From Actinomycetes bacterium (GTDB lineage: Bacteria; Actinomycetota; Actinomycetes; Actinomycetales; Dermatophilaceae), in contig JAKOPT010000087.1 in assembly GCA_029778715.1 (NCBI GenBank), positions 1-62,536 on the forward strand: a DNA stretch of 62,536 nucleotides. Reading direction: 5' to 3'. Numbering within the stretch: the stretch's first letter is position 1; every line of letters begins with the position of its first letter. Positions 51,767 to 60,145 of this stretch are shown piece after piece. A model generated the notes under the pieces. The model made no database searches and was not told the DNA's origin. It saw only the letters and a list, made by a program, of their open reading frames with translations. The position numbers were made by a program, and so were the translations under genes.

Positions 51767-53416
51767 GTGTTGCGAAGCCTGCGCATACTCGTCCCCGTCG
51801 TCGCCGCGAGCGGGCTCGCGCTCGTCGCCACCGCACCGGCGCAGGCCGTGCCCAAACCGGTCGGAACGAAACCGACCAAGGTCGTCATCGTCGTCGTCGA
51901 CGCCCTGTCCAAGGAGATCGTCGACAAGTACCACATGACCAACGTCCAGCGCCTCATGGCCGACTACGTCGACACCCCGCGCAGCTACCTTGGCCACGTC
52001 GGCTCGGTGACCGTCGTGTCGCACAACGTCATCACCAGCGGCCTGCTCCCCAAGCACATGGGCTGGTCCGACGATGGGTGGAAGGACACCACCGGCCTGC
52101 TCGGGGGCACCAACCCCTATTACGTGCCGAGTTCGTGGAGCAAGGACCAGATGTTCGCGGTGCAGAGCGCTGTCGGCAAGCGTCGCCTCCCCGACTACCT
52201 CCACGCCGCCGATCCCACCGCCAAGGTGGTCGCCATCAGTCCCAAGAGGTATGCCGCGTGGGCCTACGGCGGCCCCACCGCCGACTCGATCATCACCTTC
52301 TCCAGCACCAAGACCTGCAACGGAGTGAAGGCCTGGCGGGCGCCCGACGGAGTCAACGTGCCGGCATACATCTCCCAAAACTGCGGCCGGTTCTGGGTCA
52401 ACTCGAACGCGACCAACTTCCACTACGACACCTGGCAACTGCCCGCGAGCCTCTACCCGCTCGACGGGGACCGCTACGTCACCGGCCATGACGAGGAGCA
52501 CCCCGGCGGGGACGTGTGGGCGACCGATGCCGCGCTGGCCGTCATGGATCACGAGAAGTGGAGCGGCATCTTCCTCACCTTGCCCGGCGTCGACAAGGCC
52601 GCCCACATGTGGGGTTCGGTGGACGACAAGGAGTGCGCGGGCCGGCTCGTGTGCGACCCGATGACCCACATGAAGCAGGCGGCCGCGACCGCCGACGCCC
52701 AAGTGGGCCGGGTCATGGACAAACTGCGCGCCACCGGACAACTCGACAACACCCTCGTCGTCCTCACCGCCGACCACGGCAGCGTGCCCGGTGAGAAGTT
52801 CTACGGCACGACCGACCCTGCGGTCGACTACGGCTACTACAACTGGTACTACGGCACCTACGCCAACGACGGGCCCTACCTCAACCCGCCGGCCGCGCTC
52901 AAGCCCCTCGTCGACACCGGCAACGTCGCGATCTCCTACAGCGACTCGATGTTGCGGGTCTGGCTCAAGGACACCTCGCCGGCCAAGAAGGCGCAGGCGG
53001 CGGCGATCATGGCAAGCCTGCCCGGGGTCACCGCGTCCTGGTCGCGCAACGGCAGCCGCTACGACCTCGCCTCGAAGGTCAACCGCGCGCTCATGACGCA
53101 TCCGACCGAGAACGCCTGGTTCACCCAGCATGCGCAAGAACTCGTCGACACCGAGGCCGCGGCATACGGGCCCGACATCATCGGCACCCTCGCCGACGAC
53201 ACGACCTACTCGGTGGCCGGCGACCACGGCGGCACCCAGCAGCGGACCCAGCAGATCCCCATCGTCTTCGCCGGCGCGAACCTGTCGCGGGTGGACTTGC
53301 AGGCGCCGGTGCGGTCGGTCGACATCATGCCGACCGTGTTGTCCGCGATGGGCATCACCGCGGACCCGGGCCTGGACGGCACGGCATACGTGCTGCCGAC
53401 CCGCCCCACCCGCTGA
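51767..53416 (+). CDS. secreted alkaline phosphatase-superfamily enzyme (type I phosphodiesterase/nucleotide pyrophosphatase-like)
   Basis: The product has 549 residues from GTG 51767, which has GGAGG 6 nt upstream. An upstream in-frame GTG at 51740 has no such site. A signal peptide (to about APAQA) is followed by the metal sites of the superfamily: VVDALSKE, the SHNVITSG nucleophile region (Ser/Thr), FLTLPGVDKAAHMWG, LTADHG and the C-terminal AGDHGG. The enzyme should hydrolyse phosphate mono- or diesters outside the cell. The segment VDKAAHMWGSVDD is the usual DxxxH zinc site. Confidence 0.88.
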   Translation: MLRSLRILVPVVAASGLALVATAPAQAVPKPVGTKPTKVVIVVVDALSKEIVDKYHMTNVQRLMADYVDTPRSYLGHVGSVTVVSHNVITSGLLPKHMGWSDDGWKDTTGLLGGTNPYYVPSSWSKDQMFAVQSAVGKRRLPDYLHAADPTAKVVAISPKRYAAWAYGGPTADSIITFSSTKTCNGVKAWRAPDGVNVPAYISQNCGRFWVNSNATNFHYDTWQLPASLYPLDGDRYVTGHDEEHPGGDVWATDAALAVMDHEKWSGIFLTLPGVDKAAHMWGSVDDKECAGRLVCDPMTHMKQAAATADAQVGRVMDKLRATGQLDNTLVVLTADHGSVPGEKFYGTTDPAVDYGYYNWYYGTYANDGPYLNPPAALKPLVDTGNVAISYSDSMLRVWLKDTSPAKKAQAAAIMASLPGVTASWSRNGSRYDLASKVNRALMTHPTENAWFTQHAQELVDTEAAAYGPDIIGTLADDTTYSVAGDHGGTQQRTQQIPIVFAGANLSRVDLQAPVRSVDIMPTVLSAMGITADPGLDGTAYVLPTRPTR

Positions 53417-53495
53417 GCCTGGCGCGCCCGGCAGGGCGCCCGATCGCGGCAGTGAAAGGGCGCCCGGCCCAGCCTGACCGAACCGGATAGTCACC

Positions 53496-53535
53496 AGAAG
53501 GTCGCGTTCACGCTCACGAATCTGTGAGCGTGAAC
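53496..53535. repeat. 40-bp palindrome of the AGTCGCG family
   Basis: Arms AGAAGGTCGCGTTCACGCTC and the near-complement GAGCGTGAACGCAACCTTCT have one mismatch. It lies 80 bp after the phosphatase gene and marks the border with the accessory right-hand region. Confidence 0.85.
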
Positions 53536-53679
53536 GCAACCTTCTTGCGATGCTTCACCGAGAGACGTCGTGAACAAGAGCCGGGTCTGGCGTGTCCTCG
53601 CTGCCTTCCCCGGCGCGGCGCGCTGGAACGATCCGACCGGGCCAGGGGCCTTCGTGAGCGAGTGGGCATGGGCAGGGGG

Positions 53680-54036
53680 CTACTCCCAGGTCCCGCCTGG
53701 ATCGACGTGTTGCGAGAGGTCCATCGCGTCATGGAGGACTCGTCCCACGACGAGCAGGTCGCCTTCGCGCCGACAGATCAGAAAGTGCCGCGGGTTGCGC
53801 ACCCGCCGGCCCCGCGGATGAGTGCGGCTGCGCGCGAGGTGCCAGGCGAATACACCGTCGCCCAGGTCGGGTCGCGGGGTTCCCGGGGCGTCCTTGCTCG
53901 CCGCGGCATCGCGGATGCCGGTGGCAATGAGCCGCTCGTATCGACGGCGGGCGTCGGCGCCGAACAGTTCGTGGGACCACGCAAGGATGGCGGCGATGTC
54001 GGTCTGAGCCGCGTGGGTGAGGCGGTATGCCGTCAT
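53680..54036 (-). CDS. parE: ParE/RelE-family toxin
   Basis: The product has 118 residues. The fold shows as YRLTHAAQTDIAAILAWSHELFG, GIRDAAASKDAPG, then HLARSRTHP and a final FLICRREGDLLVVGRVLHDAMDLSQHV, the usual C-terminal strand and helix. ParE-type toxins poison gyrase; RelE-type ones cut mRNA. The MDLSQH ending favours ParE. Its ATG overlaps the antitoxin stop by one base (TGATG). Confidence 0.85.
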   Translation of the reverse strand: MTAYRLTHAAQTDIAAILAWSHELFGADARRRYERLIATGIRDAAASKDAPGTPRPDLGDGVFAWHLARSRTHPRGRRVRNPRHFLICRREGDLLVVGRVLHDAMDLSQHVDPGGTWE

Positions 54037-54323
54037 CAGCCCGCCGTGCGCCGCCGCAAAGCCCGGGAGCCGAGGCCCGCGATGAACTCCTCCAACCGCT
54101 CGTCCTCCACGTCGTCGTAGCGGCCCGCGGCGAGATCGGCCCATCCCCGGTCGACCGCCGCGCGCAGGGCCGCGAGTTGGGCTGCCTCTTGGGCCTCTTG
54201 GCGCTCGAGAAGGCGCAGCCCGGCACGGAGCACCTCGCTCGCATTCTGATAGCGTCCCGAAGCCACCAACGACTCGACGAGGTCGTGTTGGTGCTCGCTC
54301 AAAACGACATTCCTGGTGGCCAT
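54036..54323 (-). CDS. parD: ParD-type antitoxin (CopG-like)
   Basis: The product has 95 residues from ATG 54323, with GGAGGT 7 nt upstream. A ribbon-helix-helix start (RNVVLSEHQHDLVESLVASG) is followed by the ParD helix ASEVLRAGLRLLERQE and an acidic C-terminal tail that should wrap the toxin. The antitoxin-first order and one-base overlap are standard for parDE. Confidence 0.88.
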   Translation of the reverse strand: MATRNVVLSEHQHDLVESLVASGRYQNASEVLRAGLRLLERQEAQEAAQLAALRAAVDRGWADLAAGRYDDVEDERLEEFIAGLGSRALRRRTAG

Positions 54324-54332
54324 CTCGATCAC

Positions 54333-55040
54333 CTCCGTTTGGCAGATTATGCCATCTGGGCGCCATGGCGGCGTACTGCTTCAGCAAATGGATCTGCCCG
54401 GTCGTGCCTACAGCGTCGAGGTCGGCCAACGGGGAGGGCGGCCGTGTGGCCGAGCACGGTTTCTTGGTGGAGCCACAGCCGCACGGGATGGCCAAGAGTT
54501 TGGTGGGTGTCGGCGGAGCCTGCCCAGGGTCGTCACGCAGCGCGTTGGTGTGGGCGCCTTCGTCAGCGGGCATGCGCGCCGCCAGGCTGGGCGACGTCGT
54601 CGACGATCATGACTTCGCCGGCGCTGGCGGCGTAGCACCAGAGGGTGTGGCGGGCAGGGGCCTACGCCGGACATCGCAGGCTCGCCAGGCCGGAAGTTGC
54701 AGGGTGGTCGGAGTCATCGGCGAGATGGCGGAGTGAAGGTGCGGTCGCGGCCCGGCCACAGGGGCGATCCGTGGGGACCAGACGGTGTAAGCGCCGCGGC
54801 ATACGGGTCGGCGACACGTCCGGGCGACGTACTCCCATGGGCCGGCCAACGACCTTCGGGGCGCGATGGTGACGGTGGTCGGCGGCATGCCTGTGACGAT
54901 GCCCCGCTGGAGATCGGCTACTCCTTTCGCTCCGGCGATCGAGCGCGTCGTGAGATGGGTGTGCCGTCGTTGTCGCTGATGCCGGTCAGCGGGTCGAGAC
55001 CCTCGTGTGGGCGGGCGACTGAGGCTTGGCGACCTCGGGG
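54333..55040. other. ~700-bp gene-free stretch between parDE and the M23 peptidase gene
   Basis: Many short Arg/Pro/Ala-rich frames exist, but none has a family signature or consistent start. On the minus strand the segment near 54580-54660 reads LWCYAASAGEVMIVDDVAQP and looks like a broken gene end, but I cannot name it. I regard the stretch as decayed DNA. It still holds GGCATAC at about 54798. Confidence 0.55.
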
Positions 55041-55646
55041 TCAAAGAGCGGTGACGATGGCCCGGTTGCGCGGCAGTGAGCCCTGAAACGTGATCGGCAC
55101 CGGTTGGGCCGTGGAGATGTCGAGGCTGTCCATGGCTTGGAGGTGCAGGTGGGGTTCGGTGCTGTTGCCCGAGTTGCCGCACCGACCGACGGGCTCTCCC
55201 GCGGCGACCCGTTGGCCAACGCTCACCGACAGGCTGTGTTGTTGGAGGTGGCAAAGAGCGACGACCGGGCCTTCGTCGGTGCGGATCAGGACGTGGTTGC
55301 CGGCCAGCGCCGGCCAGCCGTGGGTGGCCCGCTCGCGTTGGGTGAGGGCGTAGCGCACCGACGGGATTCCCCGGTATGCCGGGTGGTCCGGTTCGCTCTC
55401 TTGCGCCCCGACGACGACGCCCTCGATCGGCGCGAGCACGGGTCGGCCGAAGCCGGGGAACCGGTCCGGCGCCTCGGGTCGGATCAGGGCCGCGACGGTG
55501 AGGCGAGCGGTGCGGCCGGCGGCGTCAACGGGCACGAAGTCGACGGCATACCTGCTGGCGAAAGCGTCCGTGCCGTGACTGGGCACCCGGTTGGCCGGGC
55601 TGTTCTGCACCAGCCAACGTCCCGAGAACGGATACCGCAGCAGCAT
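55041..55646 (-). CDS. M23 (LytM-type) metallopeptidase-domain protein
   Basis: From ATG 55646 the product has 201 residues (start 55685 would add 13). Zinc-site residues are seen as HGTDAFASRYAVDF (H and D) and the C-terminal TEPHLHLQAM with HxH. The middle has GNHVLIRTDEGPVVALCHLQ. M23 domains cleave or bind peptidoglycan cross-bridges. No signal peptide is visible, which is unusual for a wall enzyme; an intracellular or non-classical substrate is possible. Confidence 0.82.
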   Translation of the reverse strand: MLLRYPFSGRWLVQNSPANRVPSHGTDAFASRYAVDFVPVDAAGRTARLTVAALIRPEAPDRFPGFGRPVLAPIEGVVVGAQESEPDHPAYRGIPSVRYALTQRERATHGWPALAGNHVLIRTDEGPVVALCHLQQHSLSVSVGQRVAAGEPVGRCGNSGNSTEPHLHLQAMDSLDISTAQPVPITFQGSLPRNRAIVTAL

Positions 55647-55938
55647 GGGGCCAGCCTGGCGTGCCGGTGCGCTCCTCACAACCACCCTGATCGCCTCGCT
55701 CGACTTTCCATGGCCGGTACACCTGTCGCCCAGGCTCTGAGCGCTTCGTCGCGCTCGTCACCGGGTGATGGGTCAGGATGGACGCCGCCCTGGCCCTGAC
55801 GAGAGCCCTGGGATGATGACCAGCCCGGTGCTCGTCGCCCCCCAGAATCAACGTCGAGTGCCTCGTCGTGCTCGCTTCTCCGTAGGCCCGATGGGAGACC
55901 GGCTTCGTAGCGACGTCGCCGAACGCGGTCATTCGCGT

Positions 55939-56040
55939 CTACTTCCCATAGTGATAGCGGCAGGCAGCGAGGCGCAGTTCGCCGTCCGTCACCTTGTAGA
56001 CCAAGCGGTGTTCGTCCGTGATGCGTCGGGACCAGTGGAG
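55939..56040 (-). pseudogene. YoeB toxin remnant (C-terminal third)
   Basis: The last 33 residues of a YoeB-like toxin (HWSRRITDEHRLVYKV then ACRYHYGK and stop) are intact, but upstream sequence is replaced by a GNAT remnant on the other strand at 56038-56040. It keeps the catalytic-end His/Tyr but lacks the N-terminal part, so it is inactive. A complete YoeB lies at 57143-57415. Confidence 0.8.
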
Positions 56041-56247
56041 GCCGGAGCGAGCAGCATCGTGTGCACGACGACGAACGACAACGTCAGCGCGCTTGCGTTC
56101 TGGCAGCGCATGGGCCTGCGCATCGTCACCGTTCGCCCTGGGGCCGTGGATGAGGCGCGCCGCATCAAACCCACGATTCCGTGGCTGGGTGAGCGCGGCA
56201 TTGAAATCCACGACGAACTCGATCTACGCGGCCCCGTACGTAGTTGA
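56038..56247 (+). pseudogene. GNAT acetyltransferase remnant (C-terminal part)
   Basis: The frame reads VCTTTNDNVSALAFWQRMGL and VRPGAVDEARRIKPTIPWLG, typical of the last ~60 residues of a GNAT N-acetyltransferase (acetyl-CoA site and the family's VDEARR.KP tail). The N-terminal half is missing; the break coincides with the YoeB remnant on the opposite strand, so the two were joined by a deletion or recombination. Confidence 0.75.
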
Positions 56248-56342
56248 ACGCACGTATCTGCCGCGAGGTTCGCGCCAGTACGCTCTTGCCGAGATGCGAG
56301 TTTGGCACTTGCCACGGTCGCGGGCAGGTTGAGAGGCTCGTG

Positions 56343-56725
56343 ACAGCGACTACGACCTGCTGGACCGCTACGTCGAGGCCCACGTGCACGGGGGTGTCTC
56401 ACTCAGCCGTGACGTGGAGGCCTTCGTCCTCGACCCCTGCTACCAGGGCACCGCCGTGGAGGACGCTGCACGGGCGCTTGGGTGTGCGCACCAGTGGCAT
56501 CCAGGGTTCAGGGTCGAGTCTTCATCGCTGGACCCCGCACTACCGAGGCGGGCAGGTCGTCACTCTGGCTCGCTCCCTGTTTCCGGTGCTGACCCCGGAC
56601 GTCATCGGACGTGCTGCCCGGTCAGAGGCGCGATCCTCAGGCGCTGAAGCGCGTCTGGCACTATCTCGCCCGATTCGGCCGGCAACCAGAACACGGCGAC
56701 GCTCCTCAGTCATCCGCCTCAGGCA
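56343..56725 (+). pseudogene. DUF3626 gene remnant with frameshift
   Basis: The first segment reads SDYDLLDRYVEAHVHG, VSLSRDVEAFVLDPCYQGT and HQWHPGFRV, matching the C-terminal part of DUF3626 proteins. It then shifts frame; the expected ending DPQALKRVWHYLARFG is in a different frame near 56635-56685. There is no start and the upstream part is absent. Intact DUF3626 proteins have no confirmed function known to me. Confidence 0.72.
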
Positions 56726-56864
56726 TCCTGTAATGCCGAGCCTCGGACTTGAGGGGCTCAGCCGAGCACTCTCGTCCCTGCTCCCGCAGTGCAGCAACCG
56801 GCAATGCCTAGTGTCTTCGATTAGCGCAGGGAGCCTCCCTGCCTGAAGGGACCCCTCTTGCCGC

Positions 56865-56883
56865 ACGTACGGGATAACGTACG
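56865..56883. promoter_or_regulatory. operator-like dyad upstream of the YefM-YoeB module
   Basis: CGTAC (56866-56870) and GTACG (56879-56883) form a short dyad 20 bp before the antitoxin start. YefM-type antitoxins bind palindromes at this position to repress their own operon. It is followed by a strong GGAGGAGGT ribosome site. Confidence 0.55.
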
Positions 56884-56903
56884 CTTGATGGAGGAGGTGT
56901 GAC

Positions 56904-57146
56904 ATGACGGCGACCAGTGCGACTTCAGCCCGCGCGAACTTGTACCGATTGATCGATCAGGTCAACCAGGAGTCTGAGCCGATAACCATTACCGGGCAGC
57001 GGGGCAATGCCGTGCTGGTCGGGGAGGATGACTGGCGAGCGATCCAGGAGACGCTGTACCTCGAGTCTGTGCCGGGGCTCTCCGAGTCGCTCCGCCGGGC
57101 CCGCGCAGAAGGTGTCGACGCTGGATCGACTGAGCTCGACTGGTGA
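56904..57146 (+). CDS. yefM: Phd/YefM-type antitoxin
   Basis: The product has 80 residues: N-terminal DNA-binding fold SARANLYRLIDQVNQESEPI, the TGQRGNAVLVGEDDW segment typical of YefM, and an acidic/helical toxin-binding tail ending STELDW. GGAGGAGGT precedes ATG 56904. The stop overlaps the toxin GTG. Confidence 0.92.
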   Translation: MTATSATSARANLYRLIDQVNQESEPITITGQRGNAVLVGEDDWRAIQETLYLESVPGLSESLRRARAEGVDAGSTELDW

Positions 57147-57415
57147 GTCAGCCCGGATGGACCCTGGTGTACTCGCGCCAGGCGCAGAAGGATGCTCGGA
57201 GGCTGGCTTCCTCGGGGTTGAAGGCCAAGGCTCAGCAGCTGCTGGACGTGCTAGCGCAAGACCCTTTCGCCACTCCTCCACGGTTCGAGAAGCTGGTGGG
57301 GGACCTGGCGGGCTGCTACTCGCGCCGGATCAATATCCAACATCGCCTCGTCTACGAGGTGCTTCCTGACGAGAAACTGGTTCACGTTCTACGGATGTGG
57401 ACGCACTACGAGTAG
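57143..57415 (+). CDS. yoeB: YoeB-type mRNA interferase toxin
   Basis: The product has 90 residues. The RelE fold has a complete C-terminal active-site region: YSRRINIQHRLVYEVL and the final RMWTHYE, which matches the HYE/HYG-type ending of YoeB. YoeB cuts mRNA in the ribosomal A site after translation initiation. GTG 57143 overlaps the antitoxin stop. The downstream neighbour is a truncated transposase whose 3' end abuts the toxin stop. Confidence 0.92.
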   Translation: MSQPGWTLVYSRQAQKDARRLASSGLKAKAQQLLDVLAQDPFATPPRFEKLVGDLAGCYSRRINIQHRLVYEVLPDEKLVHVLRMWTHYE

Positions 57416-57429
57416 ACGCACCAACGCGC

Positions 57430-58002
57430 TGTCATGCAGTGGAAGTGGCCGTTGTTGTCGCCGCCTTCGTGGGCGACCAGGTCGACCTGGATGAACCCGG
57501 GCGTGGTGTCGTCCCATTCGTGCCAGGTCTTCATCGGGATCGAGGATTTCAACAGCGACCCCGGCCGGGTCATCGACCGGCCTTTGAGCGCGACCAGCCC
57601 GGTACGGTGCGGTGCCAGGCGTGGGTCGATCGTGGCTGCTGACATCGACAGCAGCGCCTCGATCAGTGCCGGATCGTCGGGCAGTTCGCCGTGGGCGACC
57701 AACGAGTCCACCAAAGCCGGCAGGCCCGGTTGGAGCCGTTTACCGGTCGGGCCGTCCAGGACGGCCCAGCACGTGGCCAGGGCGTCGATGACTTCCTGGC
57801 CGTACTTGAGCACCGGCTCGCGTCGTGCCCGGGGGGCCTGCAAGTCACGGCCGGCCACCACGGCCCGCATCATCTTCCGGGCGTGGTCCCGATGCCAGCC
57901 GTTGACCGCCACCAAGTGGTCCAGGATGGCTGACTTCTCCGCCCTGGTGGCCTTGGGCCACGCCTTGACCTGCGAGGTCAAGACCGCCTTGCGTTCGCTC
58001 AT
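57430..58002 (-). pseudogene. truncated integrase-type transposase (N-terminal half)
   Basis: From ATG 58002 the frame reads MSERKAVLTSQVKAWPKATR, a helix-turn-helix region with GWHRDHARKMMRA, and reaches TPGFIQVDLVAHEGGDNNGH, the first catalytic Asp region of an integrase-core transposase. After about 57430 it runs into unrelated DNA and stops, so the DDE core is incomplete. The element is dead unless supplied in trans. Its 5' side carries two copies of a terminal repeat (58031-58092). Confidence 0.75.
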
Positions 58003-58030
58003 TGTCAACTCCATCCCCAGAGGGTGACCC

Positions 58031-58092
58031 ACGCGGGCATTCCTGGGTGAGTCAACGACTCGACCTACGCGGGCATTCAGCGCGAGTCAACG
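58031..58092. repeat. two subterminal repeats of the truncated insertion sequence
   Basis: ACGCGGGCATTC followed by a variable hexamer and GAGTCAACG occurs at 58031-58057 and 58067-58092. Repeated transposase-binding units at one end are typical of IS21-like and related integrase-type elements. They mark the outer end of the element whose transposase starts at 58002. Confidence 0.65.
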
Positions 58093-58224
58093 CGTGGGGT
58101 TCGCTGCGGACGTGGACTGGGGTACAGTGGAGGTCGAAGCCCCCCCTTGCGAGGGTCGGGGAAGTGAGCCTCGGGATTTCCTGCCGGACGACAGGGCCCG
58201 GGGCTCGCGCTATTGGCTGGCCTG

Positions 58225-58800
58225 TCAGATCTCGATCAGGGTGAGCCGAGACTTGAGGGCCGTCCGGTGGTCTGGGTCGCCCGTGCGGGCACTGGTGATG
58301 GCTCCGCATACGGCGTCGGGGATCCACAGCATGGGTTCGAGCCGGCCGACGATGTGGGTGAGCCGGATCGCAGTGGACAGGTAGTGCTGGCCGCGGAGGG
58401 CGTTGAGCATCTGGATGTCTCGTCGGTCGTCTGCAGGACCGCGGGACTCGAGAACGACATCGGTGACGGCCCTGGTGGCAAGCTCGTAGAGGAGCCGCTC
58501 GAGGCACTTGCGCCGACACCGCTCGGGACGGTCATCGAGGGCACCGGCGCGCACGACGACCAGGTGATCGAGGTCATACCCGGCTACTGCTTGGGTGATC
58601 GTCGCGCGGCGCTTGGCGTCTTCGTCTCGCCAGTGCAACTTGACCTGCCCGGGCAGGCGTAGGCGGCTGATTTGCTCGCGAATGGCCGGTTCAGCGTCAG
58701 TTGGGCCGATGGCAGCCGCCAGGACGTAGGTACCAGGGTCGTGGGCCCAGTCGGACCCGGACTCATCTACCCAAGCACGCAGGGTGGTCTCAGGAGTCAT
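58225..58800 (-). CDS. DUF3800-like protein
   Basis: The product has 191 residues. The start LRAWVDESGSDWAHDPGTYV has the DESG motif of DUF3800, a family with an RNase H-like core; further acidic residues follow (HWRDEDAKRR, DLDHLVVVRA). DUF3800 genes are frequent in phage and defence-island neighbourhoods; activity is not established. Its ATG overlaps the stop of the upstream winged-helix gene (ATGA), so they form a two-gene unit. Confidence 0.7.
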   Translation of the reverse strand: MTPETTLRAWVDESGSDWAHDPGTYVLAAAIGPTDAEPAIREQISRLRLPGQVKLHWRDEDAKRRATITQAVAGYDLDHLVVVRAGALDDRPERCRRKCLERLLYELATRAVTDVVLESRGPADDRRDIQMLNALRGQHYLSTAIRLTHIVGRLEPMLWIPDAVCGAITSARTGDPDHRTALKSRLTLIEI

Positions 58801-59627
58801 CGGCGAGCCTTAGCGTGCGCCGCCGCGTCGTGGTCGACTGAGGCTGCGTCGAACGGGGGCAGGACGGTGTAGACGTTCTTGGAGGAGACCCCGCTGGGGC
58901 TGATGGGGTCGGTGTAGATCTGCTTGCCGATGTGGACCAGACCCTGCTCCTCCAGCACGCGCAATCCACGTTCCGCGGTGTCGGGCGACCAGCCGTACCA
59001 GCCGGGCATGTGCTCGGTGGGCAGGGTGAATCCGGGCTTCTCGTGCAGGGCGACGAGGAGCATGGCGATCGCCGGCAGGGTCAGGGTCTGTGCCCAGTTC
59101 TCGGTCCAGAACTGGTGGTTGAGGCGGATGAACCGGTCTGCCTGGGTCGCTCCGGTGGGCCGGGTGTAGGGCTGACCTGTCCCGTCGGCGCTGAGCAGGG
59201 TGACGGTGACTTTGCGTTCCCGCCCGGTGCGGCGGCGCTCGATCAGGTGACGATCGACGAGCCGGGAGAGAATCTTGGTGGCTGCTGAGGTCGCGGAGCT
59301 GCCGGCGGCGGTAGCGACGGTGTCCAATGCTCGGGCCCAGACCTTCAGGTGCAAGGTGGCGCTCCAGCCGTCGTCGTGGTCCCCGCTGCTGATGATGGTG
59401 TGCAGCATCAGCAGGGCGAGAAGGCCCCGCTTGTCACCGCGGCGCACGAAGTCGGCCAGTGGGGCGCGACGATCGGGCCTGGCCGTGGGATCGGGGTTCT
59501 GGATGAACGTCTTGGGGACGGGCGCGAACGACCGACCCGAGCGTTCGATGAGGAACGCTCGGGTGTCTGCGGCGGTTGCCGGAGGTGCTTGGCTGCCGTT
59601 TCCTGGGTCGTTCTGCTGCTGGGGCAC
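58797..59627 (-). CDS. winged-helix DNA-binding protein paired with DUF3800
   Basis: The product has 276 residues with a GTG start at 59627. A central winged-helix region (ATKILSRLVDRHLIERRRTG and KVTVTLLSADG) and a second one (WYGWSPDTAERGLRVLEEQG, LVHIGKQIYTDP) suggest two HTH units, a layout used by replication-initiator-like and regulator proteins of mobile elements. The start lies in an inverted repeat (59627-59647). No exact family recognised. Confidence 0.65.
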   Translation of the reverse strand: MPQQQNDPGNGSQAPPATAADTRAFLIERSGRSFAPVPKTFIQNPDPTARPDRRAPLADFVRRGDKRGLLALLMLHTIISSGDHDDGWSATLHLKVWARALDTVATAAGSSATSAATKILSRLVDRHLIERRRTGRERKVTVTLLSADGTGQPYTRPTGATQADRFIRLNHQFWTENWAQTLTLPAIAMLLVALHEKPGFTLPTEHMPGWYGWSPDTAERGLRVLEEQGLVHIGKQIYTDPISPSGVSSKNVYTVLPPFDAASVDHDAAAHAKARR

Positions 59628-59647
59628 AGTTCAGATATAGCGAACTG
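59627..59647. promoter_or_regulatory. operator-like inverted repeat at the start of the winged-helix gene
   Basis: CAGTTC and GAACTG arms are separated by 9 bp with an A/T-rich centre (AGATATAGC) that could be a -10 region read on the minus strand. The dyad overlaps the GTG start, suggesting autoregulation or a leaderless transcript. Confidence 0.5.
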
Positions 59648-60145
59648 TTAGCGCCTGGATCAAGTCGTATGACCAGTCTCAACTGCCGCTGTAGCGGGTG
59701 CCTGGGATAACCTGAAAACTCCAAATGGGAGAGCCACTGAGAGGCCATTTTGTCAGGCCTGGAGTCGGCTGCCGATGGGCTGGACCTGATCTGGGCTGCC
59801 GGGCGAGGCGAATGGCCGCGGTCCGGGGGTGGTGGTTGCCGATTTGCCCCCAGCGCCTTCGATGCCGCTACGGGCGGCCTCTGCGAGAACCGGCAGCCGC
59901 TGTAGGTTCTCGCGCGACCTGTCGGGGACGCAGGCCCGTGACCTGCGGACCGTCAAGATCGTGGACCAGGGCGAGTCCCGCCAACTTGTCGGAATCTGGG
60001 ACGCAATGTCTGGTTTGAGCCTGGAGAGGCGCGGCAACGACCGGACATGCCGATGAGCGCGACACTGAGGCCGTGACACCCTGGCCCCTCGACCTCCGGC
60101 CAGGCAATGGCGCAGGGGGCTACCTCAGTGGCCGACAGTGGGCTA
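59648..60145. other. ~500-bp gene-free gap
   Basis: I see no recognisable gene. Short frames on both strands have no family pattern. It separates the DUF3800/winged-helix unit from the HEAT-like gene and contains no palindrome of the other families. Confidence 0.55.

Noticed and set aside
54607..55254. A 215-codon minus-strand frame between parDE and the M23 gene
   Set aside because: Its composition is typical of a shadow frame and it overlaps the M23 gene in a different frame; no domain recognised.
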